Source of the DNA: Hyphomicrobiales bacterium
Lineage (GTDB): Bacteria; Pseudomonadota; Alphaproteobacteria; Rhizobiales; Beijerinckiaceae
DNA length: 8,557 nucleotides
Reading direction: 5' to 3'
NCBI GenBank assembly: GCA_015655535.1
Contig: JAATEW010000441.1
Span: forward strand, 1-8,557
The notes beneath the pieces were generated by a model that saw only the letters and a list, made by a program, of their open reading frames with translations, was not told where the DNA came from and searched no databases. The position numbers were made by a program, and so were the translations under genes. This document shows, in pieces, positions 5,678-8,557 of the stretch (position 1 is the stretch's first letter; each line of letters opens with the position of its first letter).

Positions 5678-6514
5678 CTACTGAAGCTTCTTCAAGCTCA
5701 GGCCTTTGCCCTCTTTCGGGTCTTTGGCCCAGGTGCTGTCCTGCTGCAGGTCGAGATGGGTCGTATGCCCCTTGCGCGCCGTGAGCACCAGCCGCCCGCC
5801 AGCGAGCTGCCATCCCATCGGATCGAAGATGACGATGCCTTGATCGCGGCAGGCGGGCGCAAGCGTCGCCTTGAAGCCACCCTTGGCCGCGCGCGCCTTG
5901 TCGTCGAGCGTGATCATGCAGCCTGTGTCTTTATTCTCGCCGCGTAGCACGGCATAGCGGCCGGCGAGATCGCCGGGTTTCATGGCAGCGGTGACCCGGC
6001 TCGGCATGGCGCTTGACTCGGCCGGTTTGGTCTCGACCGTCTGAAAGCCCGGCGGCTTGGGGCTTGCCGCTTGCGCCACGCGTTCGCTTTGCACGAAGGA
6101 ACCCGAAATCGCGACGAGATGATAGGTCTCGCCTTCCGGCCCATTGGCGATGAAAGAGAGCTTCCCGTCCTCGGCGAAATCCAATACCGGCTTGCCGGCC
6201 TGATCCGCCAGAGCGATGTGGTCGGCGCGCGGCACATCGAATGTGCCGACATTGGCGAGGATGGGCAAAGCGCGCCGGCAGCCGGCCGGCATGGTGACCG
6301 CGGCGGGGCCCGCCGCCTCGGCCCGCAAGGTCATCCGGCAGCTTCGATTGGAATCAGCGAGCGTGATGTCCCATTGGCCCGCGGCCGCCATTGGATTTGC
6401 GAGAACGACGGCCGCATGCGCCGCCTCGGCCCAAAATCCGAAGGCGAGGCCCAGGCCTAAAAAGCGACACCGCGCTTTTGGCGAGAGGTTTCGATCTTTC
6501 GGCACCCTGCGCAT
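5678..6514 (-). CDS. Secreted protein with two AprI/Inh (Omp19-like) protease-inhibitor domains
   Basis: A 278-residue protein with a basic N-terminus and hydrophobic signal segment, probably cleaved near AEAAHA|AVV (about residue 34). There is no lipobox, so it is likely periplasmic rather than a lipoprotein. Two Inh-type small beta-barrel domains follow: about 43-137 (GQWDITL, Cys59, Cys79, a hydrophobic core ending in YHLVAI) and about 182-276 (GRYAVL, Cys199, Cys222, ending in GLSLKKL). They are joined by a Pro/Ser/Glu-rich linker. Each domain has one Cys pair at the spacing of the disulfide in known Inh proteins. Single-domain relatives inhibit serralysin-type metalloproteases, and Brucella Omp19 inhibits host proteases; whether this copy inhibits anything is inference. 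AAGGGG lies 6 nt before the ATG at 6514. It heads a probable operon with the methyltransferase 21 bp downstream. Confidence 0.8.
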   Translation of the reverse strand: MRRVPKDRNLSPKARCRFLGLGLAFGFWAEAAHAAVVLANPMAAAGQWDITLADSNRSCRMTLRAEAAGPAAVTMPAGCRRALPILANVGTFDVPRADHIALADQAGKPVLDFAEDGKLSFIANGPEGETYHLVAISGSFVQSERVAQAASPKPPGFQTVETKPAESSAMPSRVTAAMKPGDLAGRYAVLRGENKDTGCMITLDDKARAAKGGFKATLAPACRDQGIVIFDPMGWQLAGGRLVLTARKGHTTHLDLQQDSTWAKDPKEGKGLSLKKLQ

Positions 6515-6837
6515 GGTTCACCCCTTCGATCAGGTCAGTCATGACGTGATTCGGATGGGTTTGGCTAGAGCGCGGCGCTCACGGACGCCAGCCCGCGAAA
6601 ACCCTTGCGGCAAATCGCCCTCCCTTCCGTTTTGTCCGCACGGATGCGTCCGGTTTCCGCCCGTCCTGAAAACGACAGGTGAACCGAACGTCCGCGGCTT
6701 TCGTACCAACCATAACAAGATTGTTGAAACCGAAACAGAAACCGCGCCGACGCGACAGGACGGCTTGCACGCAACGCCACAAGCACGCCGCCGCCCCTGT
6801 CTTTTTACCTTCAAACGACACGCCACCGCGTCACCGA

Positions 6838-6853
6838 TGTTGGTCATTCGACA
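6838..6853. promoter_or_regulatory. Possible NifA upstream activator site (TGT-N10-ACA)
   Basis: TGT-TGGTCATTCG-ACA matches the NifA recognition pattern. It lies about 290 bp upstream of the nifK start, at the left border of the AT-rich block. A six-base motif like this is expected by chance roughly once or twice in a window of this size. No convincing -24/-12 sigma-54 promoter is seen downstream, so the call is tentative. Confidence 0.3.
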
Positions 6854-6970
6854 GTACATATCCGACATTTTGAAATAGACTAAACAAAAATACATATTTT
6901 TGAAGTAAAAATAACATTTATCAATGTAACTTGACCAAAAAACAGCGTTAGTCGCTATATAGTCATACTA
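6851..6970. promoter_or_regulatory. AT-rich block upstream of nifK, likely promoter or regulatory region
   Basis: Only 32 of 120 bases are G or C (27%), in a window that is otherwise clearly GC-rich. The block contains two similar elements about 30 bp apart, ATTTTGAAATA (6867-6877) and TTTTTGAAGTA (6897-6907), 9 of 11 identical. It could be a regulator-binding region with UP-element or nucleoid-protein character, or recently acquired DNA. Confidence 0.45.
6931..6961 (+). promoter_or_regulatory. Candidate sigma-70 promoter for nifK
   Basis: TTGACC (6931-6936) is followed after 19 bp by TATATA (6956-6961), or after 18 bp by CTATAT. This is the best housekeeping-type promoter in the leader and would give a transcript leader of about 175-180 nt. 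Spacing is longer than ideal. Confidence 0.3.
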
Positions 6971-7069
6971 CGCCAAAAACCGGCGAATGTCGTCGAGTGA
7001 GTCATGATCTGCGCCGCGACCACGGCTCGGCATTCGATAAATGCGCCCTTGCCGCGGGGAAACAGCAAG

Positions 7070-7085
7070 AAAAAGCCAGCTTTTT
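7070..7085. other. Small A/T-stemmed hairpin in the nifK leader
   Basis: AAAAAG-CCAG-CTTTTT forms a 6-bp stem with a 4-nt loop, ending in a T-run, 60 bp before the nifK start. It resembles a weak terminator or attenuator, but the stem has only one G-C pair, so function is doubtful. Confidence 0.25.
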
Positions 7086-7145
7086 AGCACCCGCATCGCT
7101 TCTGACACCAGGATGTCCCTTCAAGTATAGGATTGGAACTTCATC

Positions 7146-8557
7146 ATGCCTCAGAATTCGGATTACGTACTCGACCATTTCGACTTGTTCAAACAGCCGG
7201 AATACAGAGAAATGCTGGCCAATAAGAAAAAGTTCTTCGAGAACTCCGTTGCCGATGCCGAAGTCCAGCGCGTCGTGGAATGGACGAAGACTCCTGAATA
7301 TCGCGAAAAGAACTTCGCCCGCGAGGCTCTGGTGGTGAACCCGGCCAAGGCCTGCCAGCCCTTGGGCGCCGTCTTCGCCTCCTCAGGCTTTGAGGGCACC
7401 ATGCCCTTCGTGCATGGGTCGCAGGGCTGCGTCGCTTATTATCGCAGCCACCTGTCGCGTCATTTCAAAGAGCCAACCTCCTGCGTCTCGTCCTCGATGA
7501 CGGAAGACGCAGCCGTCTTCGGCGGCCTGACCAATATGATCGACGGGCTCGCCAACACCTACAACCTCTATAAGCCCGCGATGATCTCCGTCTCGACGAC
7601 CTGCATGGCGGAAGTCATCGGCGACGACCTCAATGCCTTCATCAAGACCGCGCGCGAAAAGGGCTCGGTCCCGATGGACTACAACATCCCCTTCGCGCAT
7701 ACGCCAGCCTTCGTCGGCAGCCATGTCACCGGCTATGACAATATGCTCAAGGGCATTATGGAATATTTCTGGGACGGCAAAGCCGGAACGGTTCCCAAAC
7801 TCGAGCGCGAGCCGGACGGCAGCGTCAATTTCATCGGCGGCTTCGATCCCTATACGGTCGGCAATCTGCGCGAGTTGAAGCGCATCTTCGACATGATGGG
7901 CTTCGACTATACGATCCTCGCCGACAATAGCGACATCTGGGACACGCCGACCGACGGCACCTTCCGTATGTTCGACGGCGGCACCTCGGCCGAGCAGACC
8001 GCCGCGGCTTTGAATGCCAAGGCGACGATCTCCCTGCAGGAATATAGCACGATCAAGACCCAGAATTTCATCAAGGCGCATGGCCAGGAGGTCTATAGCT
8101 TCAACTGCCCCATCGGGGTCGCTGCGACCGACCGGCTTCTGCTCGAAATCTCACGCATCACCGGCAAGCAGATTCCCGACGAATTGCGCATGGAACGCGG
8201 CCGTCTCGTCGATGCGATGGCGGATTCGGGCGCGCATATTCATGGCAAGAAATTCGCGATCTATGGCGATCCGGATCTCTGTATCTGCCTCGCGGGCTTC
8301 CTGATGGAGCTCGGCGCCGAACCCATCCACGTTCTGTCGTCGAACGGCGGCAAGGAATGGGAGGAAAAGGTCCAGGCTTTGTTCGACACGTCGCCCTTCG
8401 GCGCGAATTGCCATGTCTATGGCAATCGCGATCTCTGGCACATGCGCTCGCTGCTCTTCACCGAGCCGGTCGATTTCCTGATCGGCAACACCTATGGAAA
8501 ATATCTCCACCGCGATACGGGCACGCCGCTGATCCGCATCGGCTTCCCGATTTTCGA
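7146..8557 (+). CDS. nifK: Nitrogenase molybdenum-iron protein beta chain (NifK), 3' end outside the window
   Basis: Beta subunit of the cytosolic MoFe protein (NifD2NifK2), which reduces N2 to ammonia and shares the [8Fe-7S] P-cluster with NifD. The frame opens at ATG 7146 (MPQNSDYVLDHFDLFKQPEY...) and stays open for 470 codons to the edge; from the usual length about 50 residues are missing. P-cluster cysteines are present at Azotobacter-like numbering: Cys70 (NPAKACQPLGA), Cys95 (HGSQGCVAYYRSH) and Cys153 (STTCMAEVIGDD). Position 188, usually Ser in HTPSFVGSH, is Ala, and position 99, Phe in Azotobacter, is Tyr, the combination known from Gluconacetobacter diazotrophicus. The N-terminal region and motifs mark it as Mo-type NifK rather than VnfK, AnfK or NifN. 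The ribosome site is weak (GGA about 10 nt upstream). No nifD or nifH precedes it, which is unusual. Confidence 0.96.
   Translation, partial: MPQNSDYVLDHFDLFKQPEYREMLANKKKFFENSVADAEVQRVVEWTKTPEYREKNFAREALVVNPAKACQPLGAVFASSGFEGTMPFVHGSQGCVAYYRSHLSRHFKEPTSCVSSSMTEDAAVFGGLTNMIDGLANTYNLYKPAMISVSTTCMAEVIGDDLNAFIKTAREKGSVPMDYNIPFAHTPAFVGSHVTGYDNMLKGIMEYFWDGKAGTVPKLEREPDGSVNFIGGFDPYTVGNLRELKRIFDMMGFDYTILADNSDIWDTPTDGTFRMFDGGTSAEQTAAALNAKATISLQEYSTIKTQNFIKAHGQEVYSFNCPIGVAATDRLLLEISRITGKQIPDELRMERGRLVDAMADSGAHIHGKKFAIYGDPDLCICLAGFLMELGAEPIHVLSSNGGKEWEEKVQALFDTSPFGANCHVYGNRDLWHMRSLLFTEPVDFLIGNTYGKYLHRDTGTPLIRIGFPIF

Larger units (their letters stand above)
6515..7145. other. 631-bp divergent intergenic region between the inhibitor gene and nifK
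   Basis: No protein-coding gene is supported here. Short open frames exist on both strands, but their translations are low-complexity, Arg-rich or Cys-rich and lack family motifs or good ribosome sites. The left half (to about 6850) is GC-rich and featureless apart from the leader of the inhibitor gene. The right half holds an AT-rich core (6851-6970) and the nifK leader. I found no remnant of nifD, no transposase fragment and no tRNA. Confidence 0.6.

Noticed and set aside
6216..6878. 220-codon plus-strand open frame overlapping the inhibitor gene
   Set aside because: Half of it is antisense to a well-supported gene, and the rest is low-complexity Arg/Pro-rich sequence.
6539..6895. 118-codon minus-strand open frame in the intergenic region
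   Set aside because: The translation lacks any motif, crosses the AT-rich block, and has no convincing ribosome site.
7028..7043. Possible -24/-12 sigma-54 promoter (GG...GC) upstream of nifK
   Set aside because: GG and GC are separated by 12 bp instead of the required 10, and the flanks do not match the consensus.
7383..8081. 232-codon minus-strand open frame within nifK
   Set aside because: It is antisense to a highly conserved stretch of NifK. The minus translation has no family features.

Overview
The window looks like a GC-rich alphaproteobacterial chromosome, most likely of the order Hyphomicrobiales. Three things point there: two Omp25/Omp31-type outer-membrane beta-barrel genes, the SerC subfamily typical of alphaproteobacteria, and a class I lysyl-tRNA synthetase. 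A Beijerinckiaceae-like diazotroph is a reasonable guess because of the nifK gene, but that family placement is inference and no genus is claimed.

Layout. Everything from 1 to 6514 reads on the minus strand, and only nifK (from 7146) reads on the plus strand. In transcription order on the minus strand the genes are: a secreted protein with two Inh/Omp19-type protease-inhibitor domains (6514-5678); a class I SAM-dependent methyltransferase 21 bp downstream (5656-4985); class I lysyl-tRNA synthetase lysK (4897-3194); outer-membrane beta-barrel protein B (3044-2226), followed by a good intrinsic terminator; its paralogue A (1978-1247); and phosphoserine aminotransferase serC (1160 to the left edge). 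The right end holds the first 470 codons of nifK, the beta subunit of Mo-nitrogenase. It is separated from the inhibitor gene by a 631-bp divergent intergenic region with a strongly AT-rich core (27% GC over 120 bp, counted by hand).

Regulation seen in the sequence. Each barrel gene has a perfect TTAA-N7-TTAAC site, the full binding motif of the cell-cycle regulator CtrA, 74-80 bp upstream of its chosen start codon. These two sites are the strongest regulatory signal in the window and suggest cell-cycle control of envelope composition. A 14-bp perfect palindrome lies between the CtrA site and the start of barrel gene A.

Main points for a second look. (1) NifK has Tyr at position 99 and Ala at position 188, the reverse of the Azotobacter Phe/Ser pair. 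This matches the natural P-cluster variant known from Gluconacetobacter diazotrophicus, in which tyrosine supplies the oxygen ligand. (2) nifK has no nifD in front of it and begins its own transcription unit behind a long AT-rich leader, with no recognisable sigma-54 -24/-12 promoter. (3) The paired CtrA sites over paralogous porin-like genes. I found no CRISPR array, tRNA, rRNA, insertion sequence or phage gene, and no convincing wholly new system. The remaining genes are ordinary housekeeping or envelope genes.
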